From Diploscapter coronatus (Eukaryota > Nematoda > Chromadorea > Rhabditida > Rhabditidae): DNA of 64,000 nucleotides. Both the position numbers and the translations under genes were made by a program. The stretch is taken from positions 62,333,201 through 62,397,200 of the forward strand of contig OZ038422.1 in the NCBI GenBank assembly GCA_964036155.1, in the 5' to 3' direction. Shown here piece by piece: positions 1 through 13,519 of the stretch. Below the pieces are notes generated by a model, which did no database searches, was not told the DNA's origin, and saw nothing but the letters and a program-made list of their open reading frames with translations. The number at the start of each line of letters is the position of its first letter. The first letter of the stretch is position 1.

Positions 1-359
1 CCTCGTCAATGAGTAGGTAGTATGATGTCGTGATATGAATACCTGTTTGAAAATTTCAAAATCCACCTTGTGATTTTTTACATCCCCTGCGAATTAGTTA
101 TTATTTCTAATGATTGTTTAAGTCGAATTTTTTTTTTTATAATTTAGCGCTATAATTTGTATCAATTGATCATTCATTCATTCATTCAGACATTAAGATA
201 TTTTTATTTTATTTGATTCTTGCTCTTTATACGATTAAAACAAAATATTGCTGAAAGATCCACTTTCTTTTATTACGCCCCCTCTTTTTACCGCATTTGC
301 AATGGCGCGAAAATACCTATTTTGAAATAAACTGCATATGTTTCAGCTATGCAATATTC

Positions 360-3300
360 ATGACGACGAATAATTCAAGCCCTGATTTTTTATACAACAA
401 CGACGTTGCAATGTCAGATCCATTTTTATCGCTCGAGACGAATCTCGATGATATATCGGGTAACTTTTCAAATAATTACTATTTTAGACTCAAAATAACC
501 TATTTTTAAATGGCAAATTTATGTTTCAATTTGAAGTATACATAATTTTGACGAATGTTGAAATTTTTAATAATTTAAGATTTCATCCAATTCAACAGCG
601 ATGACCAGTACGATCTGGAATCCACATGGCTCGGAGGAGTGCCGACCACATCGAACCATTCTCAACAATTCCAAACACCCAACTCTCAGATGCAGGGAAA
701 CCCTAGTTTGAGCATGACGAATGGAAACCCAGCTACCGGTGGTGGATACCAGAGACGACCAAATCAGCATTCACCCCCTCAAGACTATTATGATCCGAAT
801 GGGTGCGTTTATTCTATTTTAAAACTATCATTATTATTTATATATAATTTTCAGACTTCGAGAAGTCAGCGCTCTAGGTTCTCTGCTTCAAAATTCCCCA
901 CAACTCGATGATCCGTACAGCAACATACGGTAAAATATAAGAGTAATAATAATTTACGCTTAAAATTTTGAACTTTTAGATTTTCACCGCCAAATCTGGA
1001 GACCCAGCAGTATTCTGGTCCTGCGAGCATGCTGCCGCAGTTAGCATCGACGAGCATGCCCGTCTACGAGCACGAATATAAGCCATCTGCATTGGTGAGT
1101 TACTAAGATTTTATTTCAAATTTTTTTTTTTTTTTTATATATTACTCTTAAATGCTTATGACTGATGAAATTATCAGTGAAAGTTTATCAGAGTCGCTAT
1201 TTCTTTCCTCCATTTAAACATTATTGACAGGTCACTGCGATGCGTTCATTTTATTATTGAAGAAGAGTCTTAGGTTTACGTTCACGCCGACTTTTATTCT
1301 TGTCATTTTTATTTGTACGGAAAATTGACAGAAAATTTTATCGCCAATGACAGATTATCTATTCGATAGATTATATCAAACACTCAAGATCAAAACTGAT
1401 TTTTGGGACCGGTGAACTCTAAAATTATCCTTATCAGGCGCTATGAATTGCGAATCATGTCTGGCAGTGTAGAAGGAAGCGAATTGCTCTAGTGAGATCA
1501 ATTATCAATGATTTTTAGATCTCGAAAATTCTTGAGACCTATTAGACCTAACTTTAAGTACCAAGAAATATTATGCGAGATGCAGGATATCACGAAATAT
1601 CTTCAAATCTAAATATATATGCACTCTCCTATCAGTATCGCAAACAATTTAAATGAATCTTTACACACAACTAATTTTATTTACTGTCTGTGCGTTTGAT
1701 ATCAGAGCAAGCTGTTTACTTGCACCATTTCGGTGAAACGTCAATTTTAGAAGTTTAGCGGTCAAAACCATAACAAAGGCTTACTGAGGCAAGAAAGGAT
1801 GACTATCAGTTCTAGACCATTTCTAGCCATTTGATTGAGCACATATTATTCATGTGAATTTCAAGTGAATGTTTCAATGCTTAGGAACTCTGCTGTCTGT
1901 GTCCTTTTCAATTCCCAATATGTCAACTAAACAGTTCTAACTTATCAGCGCGATTTGACAGTGCGGGGGGTGTCCATGAATTTCGCTGATAAACAAGCCG
2001 TAAAACTGGCCAATTCGGTGAAATGAAACTCGAATGTTTTTTGATAAACAAATAGGAATTTTCTACGAATTATTTGAAACAAATTTTAAAAAAAATTAAA
2101 ATTTTAGGTCCAACATCTACGCGCTCCAGCCATGCAGCCGTTGTCCGGAATGATGTCTCCCCCTCTAGTTCACAACCATGCTGGAATGAATTTCAAGCAA
2201 GACCCGGCCAATCAACCCATATACGACAATCCTGAAGCGCGGGACGCAATCGGTCCGATTGTCCAGCAGCCAGGAGACATCGAGTATCATCATCGTCAAC
2301 AAGTCAGTCCCTGCCCAACCTATGGGAAAACGCTCTATCAGCAACAGTCAGTCGACGTAACACCGACGCATCATCCTGGTCCGTCCACTTCGAAGCAGAG
2401 CAATACGAAGGAGGAACTCTTGCGCTTATTGGTAAATCCCAAAATACTATTCTGAGTAATTTATAGCTTTAGGTGAACATGTCTCCAAGCGAGTTAGAGA
2501 AGCTGAAGAACCGACGAGAGTCGGCTGCGAAGGAAAAGGCTTCGACATCAGCAGCTGGAAGTGGTTCTGTAGCAACTGCGACAGCTGCACAGCCAAAACC
2601 ATCGGCTGTGGCAATGAGAATGACTCGAGTGCCACGAGCCGAAGCCGTACTGCAGCAGAAGAGCGATGAAGAGCCAGACGGAAATGAGGACCTGGAAGAC
2701 GAGGACGAAGAAGACATGCAAGAAGCGGCGCAAGACACTTCATCGGCACCGCCAACTACGAAGAGAGGTTAGGCTCATTACTTCCTCTCTGGAATGGAAC
2801 AGTAGTTTAGGACCACGAGGTGAACGTCGTACCGCTCACAATCTGATCGAGAAGAAGTACCGGTGCTCGATCAACGACAGAATCCAGCACTTGAAACTAC
2901 TGTTGGCTGGGGAGGAGGCCAAGATGAGCAAATCTGCCACACTCCGGCTCGCAATCGATCACATCGCGGAGATTGAGACGGAGAACTCGAAGTTGAAGGA
3001 GGAAGTCGTCAATCTCAGAGCATTGCTGGAATATCATCAGATTGAAGTAACTCGTATACAACGATTAAATTTTATTCGATTTCTTCAGATCACTCCCAAC
3101 TCGCCAAGTCTTGCTTCCCCTCTAGCTAACTGTCATCTGTCATCGCCTCGTGTCCAGAGTCCGGATCGGAATCCAAGCATCGCCGTCAAGATGGAGCCTG
3201 GCACGAGACCCGCCAAACGACCTAGATCTGGTTGGCTATTGTGATCATAGAGCCCCACCCCAAAATGGCTTTCAAAAGCTATCTCAAATTATTGGTACTG

Positions 3301-5742
3301 TATTAGAAAGTGCAAAGTGTAGCTTCTACTTCTCACTTTTTTCTTTCACGATATCATGATGTGCAGTCCATACTAGACCTTTCCATGAAAAACAAATTTG
3401 AAGATCAAGAAATATATGAATTCTCAGGTACAATGGACCATTCTCGAGTCACAATGTTTGCACTGATGTTCGCTGTCATGATCTGGAATCCACTTTCTCT
3501 CATTTCGATTGGAGGCACCAACGCCGCTTCGAGCACGATGGAGAAGATTCCGTCTCACGGTCGCGTTCTTGGCGAGAACGAGATCATCTTTGAGTCCTAC
3601 GATTCCAACGATGAATGGTGGAATCAGTCCGTCATTAAGCCCTGCTTCATCTGGTCCATCAACTTATTCGTCGCTTGTTGTGTGCTGATTCGACTGCTAG
3701 TTTATGGGGAGCCTGTTCAGGTATTGAGATCGCATCATTTCGGATGGTATGAAAACATAATCTTAGGATTTCAAATCTACATCATGGACGAATTTCGTGG
3801 TCACTAGAGAACGAGCGAAGAAAGAAGTCGTGCAGGGGAATCTGAGAGAAGCTCAGCGGCAGTATGTTGAGTGCTTGCAGGTAAATTTCATCTTAGAAAT
3901 AGAAGTGAAAACCTATTATTCAGATTCTGGAACGACCGCTACCATCTTCATCCCTCGATCTGGGCTTATCTCTAGTCTGGCAGATCATTCGCCACACCCT
4001 CAACTCCTTGTGGGTCGGTCGCTGGTTTGCGCGAATGCGGAGGGATTCGCTGAAGACTGTGAATGTCGTCTGCAAGAGCCATGCACATACTGCTCTGCTC
4101 TACCACAATATGCACCAGGTATTTTAGGTTGATTCATACCCCCAACACGTTACCCTTTCAGCTCCATCTTCTCGGCTACGATACTTCCGAGCATCGTGAT
4201 CGTGACGTGCAACCAAATGGACTGTATTTGGCGCTCTCTGCAGTCAATCTGGCTGAATCCGCAGGAGTGTCAAACGATGGACTGACCTCAGCAATCATGG
4301 TGCAAATCTACGTCGGAGCTGCTTTGAGATGCAGATTGTGTCTGCCCAGCTACCTCGCCCGAATGTGCTCCAGCTATTTCTACCGACGAGCCAGACGTCA
4401 CTTCAGACGAGCGCCAGAAAACACCGTAACTAACTGATGAGCGTTTTTGAAAATATAATGGCTTCTAGGTCTCTGCTCTGCATTGGATTTTCCATCCAGC
4501 CGCTAAACGTTTCTTGAAAGATCCAGCGACGCTGAACAGGATTCTTACGGCGAAACAGCCGATGAAATTGGACCCGTTCGCAGTTGAAGATCAAAGTGAA
4601 TTCTATCAACCTTAGCAAAAAGACGAAAAAAAATTTAGCGACTGCACTCGGTAGACTTCGTGGAGCGTTCAAAATCGATCTGCTAACTTTGCTCGTCCGC
4701 GAGCTGTCGGGTGAAGACACGGAGATCGATGTAGTGGACGTGTGTCATCTGCTTGTGACCATGTGCACCAAGAACACGGCTGATGTTACGAACGACAAGA
4801 GCGATACTGCTAGTGGGCTTAATTTTTGAGGGAGTAAATCAGCAATAAGATAAATTAATTAAGAGTACATGACATCTTCCTCCATCGAAGTTGGGGATGC
4901 GGCTTGCACTTGGTGGACACATCTTCTTGCTTGCGCGATCTACTGGAGGATGGACTCTAGTGTCAAGGCCAAGAAGCACTACTCCATCATCAGACAGTGT
5001 CCGCCACAGCTACTTCAAGAGTGCGCTTCTCCTCACCGTCTAACGGAAAATGAATCATATATAATTTTAGCCCTCTTGCCCTGTCAGTCGGTCATGCTCT
5101 GTGCAGTAGGAAGGTGTGCTTGGATGACAGAAACACGGTGAACTTCGAAAAATTCGTCTATCTGCATGCGCGAAAGGCCCTGGAGACGTTACGGTTGTTC
5201 ACTTCCAGGAACGCTCCTCATGAAGTTCAGTTCATCCAGGTACGACACAAAACCAACTAGCTTTTTGCAGAGGGCAAATTTCAGGACGGCATCCGCCGTA
5301 TGGCTTACGAATGGGTGATGTGCTCGATTTTGGACGCCTGGAGGGTATCCCTCAACCCATCGGTTGCCTATTGGACTCAGCCTCACAATACGAATCCTTT
5401 GGCATTCAACGTTTTGTATCAAGAAGCGTGCAACCATTACACGCTCATTCATGGACATTCGAGTGGAAATCGGGTAAGAGTTTCAGGATTTTAAAAATTA
5501 CAACCGTAATCAGTTGCTCTAATAAATTCCTTTAGCTAGCAGTCTATCAACTGACAAGTCGAATGTTGAACGGTGCAAACCCGTTGGAGACCTTCGCAGG
5601 AGTGCGGAGAGTGAAGAAGGCCCGAATGGAGGCTGTGAGTGGACGGAGTCAGATGAACAGAACGCAGCAACCAGACGCGTTTCATCTGCATGTTCTCGAC
5701 AAGCTTCATACCAGGCTAGGGGAGAAACTCATCGACCTGTGA
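360..5742 (+). CDS. sbp-1: SREBP-family bHLH-zip membrane transcription factor
   Basis: Sterol regulatory element binding protein: an ER/Golgi membrane precursor whose N-terminal half is released by proteolysis to activate lipid-synthesis genes. Eighteen exons keep one frame: 360-459, 580-802, 855-929, 980-1094, 2108-2431, 2473-2767, 2811-3046, 3089-3230, 3428-3720, 3767-3880, 3924-4118, 4162-4425, 4469-4595, 4639-4812, 4864-5020, 5071-5239, 5285-5473, 5536-5742 (1132 aa). The first 90 residues are acidic and Ser/Asn-rich. The bHLH spans about residues 380-445 and reads [20 protein letters not shown]; Tyr394 is the SREBP-specific residue that allows binding to SREs as well as E-boxes. Two membrane segments (about 511-531 and 578-598) flank a lumenal loop and are followed by a long regulatory C-terminus. 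An acceptor-like TTTCAG lies 15 bp before the ATG. Intron 4 is about 1 kb; most others are 42-50 bp. Identification is firm; junctions 8/9 and 13/14 are less certain. Confidence 0.93.
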
Positions 5743-6508
5743 TTTCACGCAGATTTTATGCATCGAGAAAAATTGATCTATAAATTTTATTTGACAAAGA
5801 AACTGGATCAATTCTTTCTGGTTACAATTTTCTTTTTCATTTTTCGCTACAATTAGATTGACTAGACTCAAATTTGATCTAAAGATTCTTGTTATTTTTC
5901 CGCCATACCCTCATACAACTGCTGGTTTTATGAATATTTAGCCAAATTTCCTACTTATTTGTGCGATATTTCGCGCTCCGTAGAACATTTCTTTGCATTA
6001 ATTCAAGTTCAACCCGAATTTTACCTCTAATTTTAGCCCATTTAGTTAAACTTCCGGATTTTTATTTAGCATTTTAGATTCGTTGCTCAATTCACTTACT
6101 ACACATTTTGTTATCATCTTAAAAATGCAGGTTAAGAGCTCTACCTTTAACAATTCAAATGATCATTATGGTTTGGTCTTCCTTGTTTGAAATGAATTAT
6201 ATCTGATCTGAAATCTACAATTCCAATCGAAAAGCCTTGAACACCATCGAAGGAAGGTCGAACTACGTCGTTAATTGCTGTAATTCACTATTTATGACAC
6301 TCATTAATCACTCTTAATTTGCTATATTTAGGTCAGTTTGTATTGACCCTATAAACGCAAATTTTCTCTAAATAAGGATCATAAACTTCGTAAAACTTCT
6401 CATTTCCGGTGGCCTTAAAATTTACATGTTTTCGTTTGTCATTGCTCTTCACAATTCTCCCTTTTATTTTATCCTTGTCAGTTTGTAATACGTTTTCTAA
6501 AAATCTTG

Positions 6509-6514
6509 AATAAA
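6509..6514 (+). terminator. possible poly(A) signal of sbp-1
   Basis: AATAAA about 770 bp after the sbp-1 stop. A 3' UTR this long would be unusual, so a nearer variant signal may be used instead. Confidence 0.3.
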
Positions 6515-7838
6515 TTTAACATACGCTATAAAGAATTACTTTTACATCGGAAGATTTTGAAGCTGCAAAATTTCGTTTGTGTAAATACTATATTAAAATG
6601 AATATTGGCGAAGATCAGCTTTTGAACACATAAGTTTTCGCAAAGATATTGCCCAAGCTTATGCTAGAATCATTATACATACAGCTTTACAGCGTTTTTA
6701 ACTCATTTAGACTAGATTGAATTTAACCACAAAGGTTTCTTTCATATCCCTTGTACCCTCCACAATTCATTTAGACATCCGCGTACGCTTTCTTTTGTAG
6801 CTATTATGTCATTTTCATTTCATAACGTTTTCATTCATTAACTGAGACTATAAACATTAAATGTTTTATCTGAATATAATAATTTGAAGAGATGGCAAAA
6901 AGTCGGAAGGTGTAGTAAAATTGAATGTGTGGGGTTAGTGAAACGTGAAGTGGCTCTTGTTGAAGTGTCTCTTGGCACGGTCATTTTGTGTGTGGATCTC
7001 ATGCTGGTTTTCCTTCCTTTTGTCGAAAGAATTCCTTTGTCCGTACAGCCATTTGCTTGTGATTTACCAAATACTCGTTTATCTGCCTGTCTAGACTATC
7101 TTCGCTTCCCACGATCTCTGGCGAATTCAAGCTTCCCTTTCCTGGTTTCTTAGAGAAAATGCCTGCCCATTTTCCGTCTTTCTTTGGATAGGCTTTGGCT
7201 TTCCCCTAAACATGTATCTTTCGCTTCTAACATTTTTGTCTTGAGATCGCCCAATTTGAGACCTAATCACCAACTTTCCTTGGGAATATTTCTCAAGATC
7301 CCTTAAAATGCATCGATGAACCAGAAGCAGAAGCGTTCCGATTTCAAGCACTTCTTCTGAAATCAGCGTGAATTGGATTATTTCCGAAACTTTTTTCCCA
7401 GTCGTTAGCCGTAATTTTTGCAGAAAGTTTAATCTACCATAGATTTTGAACTTTCACTATTTTGCAGATCTGTCGAATCACGTAAAGAAAATGCATATAA
7501 CGAGCATCTTTTAAAGTATGAAATTCTCTAACTTGCTTCTGTACCGAAGATGCTGTAAATATGAAATCTCTCTACAAATTCATAAGATTACCTTCTAAAC
7601 ATTGCTCATTTTTATTCCGACTTTTTTATCGAATCATTTCCATTTTAAAGATAAGGTCTAAAAGTCTCTGGGTGCATACCAAAATTTAATAGATTATAAG
7701 ATTCCTTTCAGAAATGATAATTTTATAATTTATGTCATTTGTTATCAGATTATGATCACATTTTTCTGACAATAGAGTTTACAAACCTCAAGGTGTATGT
7801 GAGAATTTTGCGAATATGAATCATTCAAACTCGATGTG

Positions 7839-7854
7839 TTGTGTGTGTGTGTGT
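7839..7854. repeat. (TG)n microsatellite
   Basis: Short run of TG dinucleotides in the spacer; it falls inside the spurious open frame at 7816-8088. Confidence 0.75.
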
Positions 7855-10800
7855 GAGTTTGCATTATGCGCAAGACATGGACAAGAGTTTTGGGAGGAGC
7901 GGGAAAAAGACAGGAAGCAAGTGTGTTCATCCGATTGTTTGAATTTGAATGCTGAACGACGACATTTTTGCTACGCATTCGATTATGTTTATTGTAACGA
8001 AGAGGAGAGAGAATTGGTCAGAGAAATGAAAAAAATGAGAAAGAAGTTGAATAAAATTGTTGCAAAGCTGCTAGCGGCCAAGTTCTGATTCTTTTTTTTT
8101 TTCGGACTAATCTAGGGGTAATTTGGTTATTCTATCTTTTCTTCTTTCTATTTTTCATTAAAATTTTTCTTCTTTCTAAATATGTTCACTTTCTTGAAAA
8201 ATTCTAAGAACTGTAACCTAATTGAGTTTAGGTCATCCTGCAAAAACAGCAGCTCTTGGGTGGTCAAAAAATAGAGAAAGTAAAGAGTGGGCGTAGGCGG
8301 GATATTTTGAGGATGACGAGATCTCTATGAAGAGATGCAATACAAAACTATAAGGCGGATTTCCGGACGTTCGGAATTCGTTTTTATTGCGCGAAAATGA
8401 AAGTTCGCCTTGGTCGCAGCTATAAAATCGGAGAAATTACATCTGTTGAGATGGATTTTTGAATTATTCACTTTTCTTTATTCTTGGTGATATTATCTTC
8501 ATTCCGTCATCAGTTATAAACAATTTGATCCTCATTAAGTAAATTCTAAGTCTCGAATTTTTATTTTTCAATAATTCCCACTTTCATGTCACTTCGTACG
8601 TCATCCTTTTATCTCCCCCAAAGGACTGTTATCATCAATTTGCCGTTGGCTATCCTATCCCCAGCCAAATCAAATCCCTCCGATCTCGATATCTCGTTTT
8701 ATCGCGCAATCGAGAATTGCATTTTCCTTGCCTTATCTCCACTCTCATTTGTCACTTTTTTGTCTTTCGACAGATTTATGATTCTCATACAGATCTAGGC
8801 AGGGCTTAAGCCAGATCAGTCGAGCGTATCCCCTTAGGGCAAAATATACCACTAAAATGCTCACGCCTACCCCCTTATGTATTACGCTTTCATAGACAAT
8901 TTTTCTTGAGTACCCCTCCCCCTAAAATTCTTCATTTCAGATGAAAATCTACTCCTAAGGTCTGTTCTCATATCAATTTTTCTCTGTAACTCTCTCGCCT
9001 CTATTTTTATCATCTACCCTTTATCAAGTCTGATGATGCCCATATTCGGTAAGGGCTTTTATCTCTGTCTGTATCATCCTTTCTCATCTCTCCAGTTGGT
9101 CGTTTTCTTGTTTGTTTTCTGTTTTTATTCCTAAAAACTGACGAAAGTTTCTCCCTAACGCTAATTTTTCTAGAAAATCTCCTGAATTTTCTTTATCTCT
9201 AACTTTCTCCATCTTTTTCTTCATAGATTTCACCTCTGGCCCTTTCACTATCTCTTCTTTTTTGTCTGATTCTCGTTTCAGCCACATTTCTATAACAGTC
9301 CATCAGGCTTGCTAATGTCATTCTGTCGGATTTCCCTTTAAGAAATATCTCCAACCTGCCTTTCTTTGCGTCTTTACCTCCATTATTCAAGGATATATTT
9401 TCCTCTCGGATTTTTCCTGGAGACTTTCTCCCTGTCTCCGATTTGTATTCTCTGCTCTTTTCTATGTAAAATTTTCCATCTTCACCTTCTAGTTTCAAAA
9501 ACGGCGATATGAAGACGTGGTCTTTCATATTTTCTTTTTAAATTCATTTTTTTCTTATCTAAAAACATAAAATTTGACAACCTAAAAACCTTAACTTACA
9601 CACATTTGTCCATTATATAATCATTCTTAACCTAGAAAATTGGGTTAGCTATTCATTTACCATTGCATTCTAATTCGATTACTTTCATTATCTTCTGTTC
9701 TTTCCGAAAACTCTCGAGATCCAATTCATAGAATCAGCTGAATTGTAAAAGCCTCGAGTTTTCTTGTTTCAATGAATTTTCTGCTGGCCGACAGCCAAAT
9801 TCACTAAATCCATCGAGTCGTCGCTCCACTTGACCCTCATACGGAAGATTCTCACGTACAAATAGGAAAAACAGCGCAGAAACAGAAGCAGATGACGATG
9901 ATCCAAGGACGATGCTTTCTATTTTATTTGCATGAATTTCTGCAAAAATAAAAAATAACTGCAAGCCGTCACGAAACGGAATTCCTATTCTGATTTCTCG
10001 GAAAATTTAGATCCTGGAATTCGAGATTATCTGAGAATTTCTTACTTAAAAAATTAGAAGAAGATAAAAAGTGAAGAGAGATCATTTGAATTTTTAACTT
10101 ATAAAACATTTTCTGACTTTAAAACTGCATATTTTTCTAAGAAGACAAATATCCAGAAAAAAAGTAGTCAAGCATGAAAAAAGTTGACTGTAAGGGGGAA
10201 TATCGCCCATGAAGAATAGCGAATGAAATACATCGAACGCCACAAATCCTCTCTGCCTGAATGAGAACGACTTTGCCAATTCGCAGGAAAACTCTCTAGT
10301 CACTCAGTTAGTCATTGAATCCGCCTATTGGACGAAGAAGACCAACTATATTTCGTTCCCATTTTACTTCCTACTTTTTTGTTAGATTACCTCCTTAAGT
10401 ATATTATTATAGTTGCTTTAATACTTAGCATTTACTATTTTATTAATTCAAACAGTAAAACTAATTAGATCTTCTTTTGAGTACCTATTTTTCTTAATTG
10501 AATAATTTAAAATTTTATTGATTCTTAAATCCATATGATTAGGCTTTAAATGGACTATCTTGGACTTTTTCCAGATGTTAAATCCCCAAGATCTTCATCA
10601 ATGAAAGTTCAGGATTAGAACCGTTTTTTCCGCTGCTAAATCCCCCTCCAACAGACATCGGATTTTCCATTCTTCGTTCTTTCGCAGAAATTTTATATTG
10701 GAACAACGCCTTTAATCTCCATTTGACTTTGCTAGATTTCGTTTCTTGCTAGAGATAGTATTTTCTAAGGATTCAAACCTTAAATGGGAGTGTTCATAAG

Positions 10801-12299
10801 AAATTTTTCATTAATATCTACCAAAGGTTAGGTAGAGTTGCAGTTTGAGGAATCGGGATTGTGTTTTATACTCTGAACCTATTAACCTATTATTCCTCGA
10901 GATTTCAAGTTTACAAAAACTTTTATCCAAAGTTTTTCTTTGTCCGCATGAAACATCACAACGACGATCGGTATGCTTCGACACTTGAGGCTGGCATTTT
11001 CAAGAGCGACAATAGGTGTCCATTGCATCGCTTCTTTCAGCGTTTTTTTCCATTATGTCTTTCGATGCCTAAACATCAGATATTGTCATCGTCTTTGCTT
11101 TCTGCGTGTTTTGACAGCAGATTTTGTACCTTTTTCTTCCGATGTAAGAAGGCGCAAACTGTGTTTTCTCCGAAATGCTTTGATCATGCAATTTTAATGA
11201 TGAAAAATGCATGTATCTGTCAGAAAGCCAAATTTTATACGTTACTTCTTAGGCAATTAATAAGGGTAGTACGATGAAGTGTCTAAATGGCAAAATTTCA
11301 AAAGATTATGGTGCACTACTTTTATTAAGTGGCGCTATTTTATGTCTGGTATAAAATGTTCATGTCAATTTTTCTATTACAATCGTCTCGGAATCAAACA
11401 AATTGGTTGGTTGGGTCTTTCTGACGATTTGACGATTTGCGCGCATTCCGCAGTCGCTTCATTATCTCTTGCCATCTCTCGACTTGCCCATTTCGCATAT
11501 ATCGTCTCTTTGCACGAGTCTTGATGCCGTATCGTAGCCGTCGTTCCATCTTTCTCTCTTTTCTCTTCTGGACATGCCAGTTTTCTTCTTATCGCTTCCA
11601 GCTTTTCCCTGCTTCTCTTAGTCTCTTCATTCCCAGTATCTTTTTCATATACAGTTGAAGTTTCGAGAGAAAATCCCTCTTTTGCGGCCGATTTTCTCAC
11701 CCAAATCCCGTCTAGAAGATATCAGTTTTTGGCAAGCTTGCATAACCAGCAAACAGCAATCGATTTAGGTTATTGTTATTTTTTTAATTAAATAACCATT
11801 CGAATTTGTTGAAATAACCATTTCTTAACCATCTTAAATTATTTTCATCTGGCGACAATTTTTTTGATTCAATGGACCTGAGTTTTATTTTTTTCCTAGA
11901 TCTATGAAATTTAAAAAAGAAAATTCAGTTTCAGAAACCTAGGAAAAACATAGTTTTGGAACACTACGGAAGCGTTCTCCATAAGCCAAATGCTAAATGC
12001 TGAGTGTCGAGGAAAAGAGAAAAATACGTGAAATGGGCACTTTAGATGTGAATCTTCTAATATCTAATCCCATCCAGCAAATCTAAGCCACTTCTTCACG
12101 AAATCGATCCTTCCCACTTCCCCGCTACGCTTCTGCCTGTTTTGTTTCATAAACTTTTGGCAAATTCTTTCAGATTACAGTATCTCTTATGTTTATCATA
12201 GATTTTTTTTTCGAATTATTCTCTGGAGATTTGAATCTTTCATTTTTTATGATCATGTTATTTTAGGCTGTTAGTTTTGTAATTGCATTATTTTCAGAG

Positions 12300-13519
12300 A
12301 TGCTAATAATATTGTTGCTAGCAATTCCCTTTGTGGCCGCGCAGCAAGTGAATGTGACGATCTTCACCGAATCCCAATGTCCCTATTGCACAAAGTTGCT
12401 GAGAGAGCAAATTTGGCCATTTTACGTCACTCGACCAGGCATTATGAATTTACAAGTAAGCAAATTGCCCTGAGATAATTTTACCCTAAAATTTAAGATA
12501 GTTGCCTTCGGAAAGGGCAACTGTGATTACGACTACAATCGAAATTTCCACTGCAAGTGTATGCACGGTCCGACGGAATGCGATCTGAACCGATTGCAAA
12601 ATTGTGCTATGTCGGTAAGTCTTATAGTTTTTGTTACTACTGACAACTCAAATCAAATAAACTTTTACTCTTTACTTATTAAAAGTCATAGAAATCTAGG
12701 TCGGCAAAAATTTATGTGTGTGTTTGTATCATGCTAGATTCTGAATTCGAACGGAAATGGTACGAAGGCTGAAACTGAATGTGAATGTGAGATTTCGGCA
12801 GAAAAATGCCGCCGCACGCCGTTTTGTCGCTGTTGATTTTGCTAGCGATATTCTCTCAGTCGAATTTTTTTTATGGTTCATCTAAAAATCCCCGCAGAAA
12901 ACCATTAATAAAGTCCGTATCCGGTTTAAATAGATAGGTGAATTCGTGATTTTGCAGTATTTCCCCCGTCGACATCTGGGCTTGGTTACCTGCATTCAAG
13001 GTCTCAAGACGCTCCGAGAGGCATTCGGCAAATGTCTTAGCAGACTGTCGCCCAGAACGCAACAGTAAGAACTTGAACTTCCAGGGGAAAAAAATTATAA
13101 AATTAGCCGAAATAGAACGAATAAAAAAATTTAGAAATGTAGAAATTTTCAGAAATTTATTTTCATCTTAAGATAATGAAAAGGATAGTCTAAATTTAGT
13201 ACGAAAGAAAAATTACTAAAGTTCACATTTTATTCGAACATTATGGCTCACAAGTACATTCAATAACAGAGTTTAATGAAGATCAAAATTATTTAATTTC
13301 AGGAAATTAATTGAATGCTCGACCACACAAACCGGTGAATTGTTGAGTTACTACAGTATGGTTAATACGCATAGGGCTGGCGTTAGGGTAAAAATTCGGA
13401 AAAAATCTCGAGTCTATAAAAAAGTTTAGATTTGGCCAACAATGTACGTGAATGGTGTATTTTTCGATAGGAATTATCCGGTGGAAACGAAAATCTGTGA
13501 GAATACAGACTGGTGCTAA
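12300..13519 (+). CDS. GILT-like lysosomal/secreted thiol reductase
   Basis: Gamma-interferon-inducible lysosomal thiol reductase family, which reduces disulfides in the endo-lysosomal or secreted compartment. Exons 12300-12455, 12498-12614, 12958-13064, 13303-13387 and 13430-13519 give 184 aa. A hydrophobic signal peptide (residues 1-14) is followed by the CPYC active site at residues 27-30 in a thioredoxin-like strand. The family signature CxHGxxECxxNxxxxC is seen as CMHGPTECDLNRLQNC, and paired cysteines continue to the C-terminus. The usual VPW-x-x-NG segment appears as WPTMYVNG. An acceptor (12296-12297) sits 2 bp before the ATG. GILT homologues are usually about 200-260 aa, so this is a short member. 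The second intron contains an in-frame alternative terminal exon (see findings). It lies tail to tail with the tectonic-like gene. Confidence 0.85.

Larger units (their letters stand above)
5743..12299. other. 6.5-kb spacer, no supportable gene
   Basis: AT-rich spacer between sbp-1 and the GILT-like gene. The + strand is markedly pyrimidine-rich from about 8.5 to 11.7 kb, so the minus strand shows Lys/Glu/Arg-rich open frames (for example 9199-9528) that look compositional. Open frames at 7816-8088 and 10861-11277 (+) lack convincing neighbouring exons or recognisable domains. The 3' UTR of sbp-1 and the promoter of the GILT-like gene must lie at the two ends. No tRNA or rRNA signature was noticed by eye. 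Confidence 0.6.

Noticed and set aside
2447..2755. Minus-strand open frames opposite sbp-1 exon 6
   Set aside because: Antisense shadows of the coding exon; Ser/Leu-rich from reversed coding bias.
3310..3427. In-frame open stretch directly upstream of SREBP membrane segment 1
   Set aside because: Joining it would need an acceptor out of phase with exon 8. The TTCTCAG acceptor at 3426-3427 gives a phase-correct join into the conserved region.
7816..8088. 90-codon open frame with a Glu/Lys-rich end
   Set aside because: Begins inside a TG microsatellite and has no neighbouring exon. It could be a small gene, but support is too thin.
9084..9528. Overlapping minus-strand open frames rich in Lys/Glu/Arg
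   Set aside because: Mirror of a CT-rich + strand. The two frames overlap each other and show no splice logic or family match.
10861..11277. 138-codon open frame on the + strand
   Set aside because: Phe/Cys/Leu-rich chance translation of pyrimidine-rich DNA, with no domain, no partner exons and no sensible start context.
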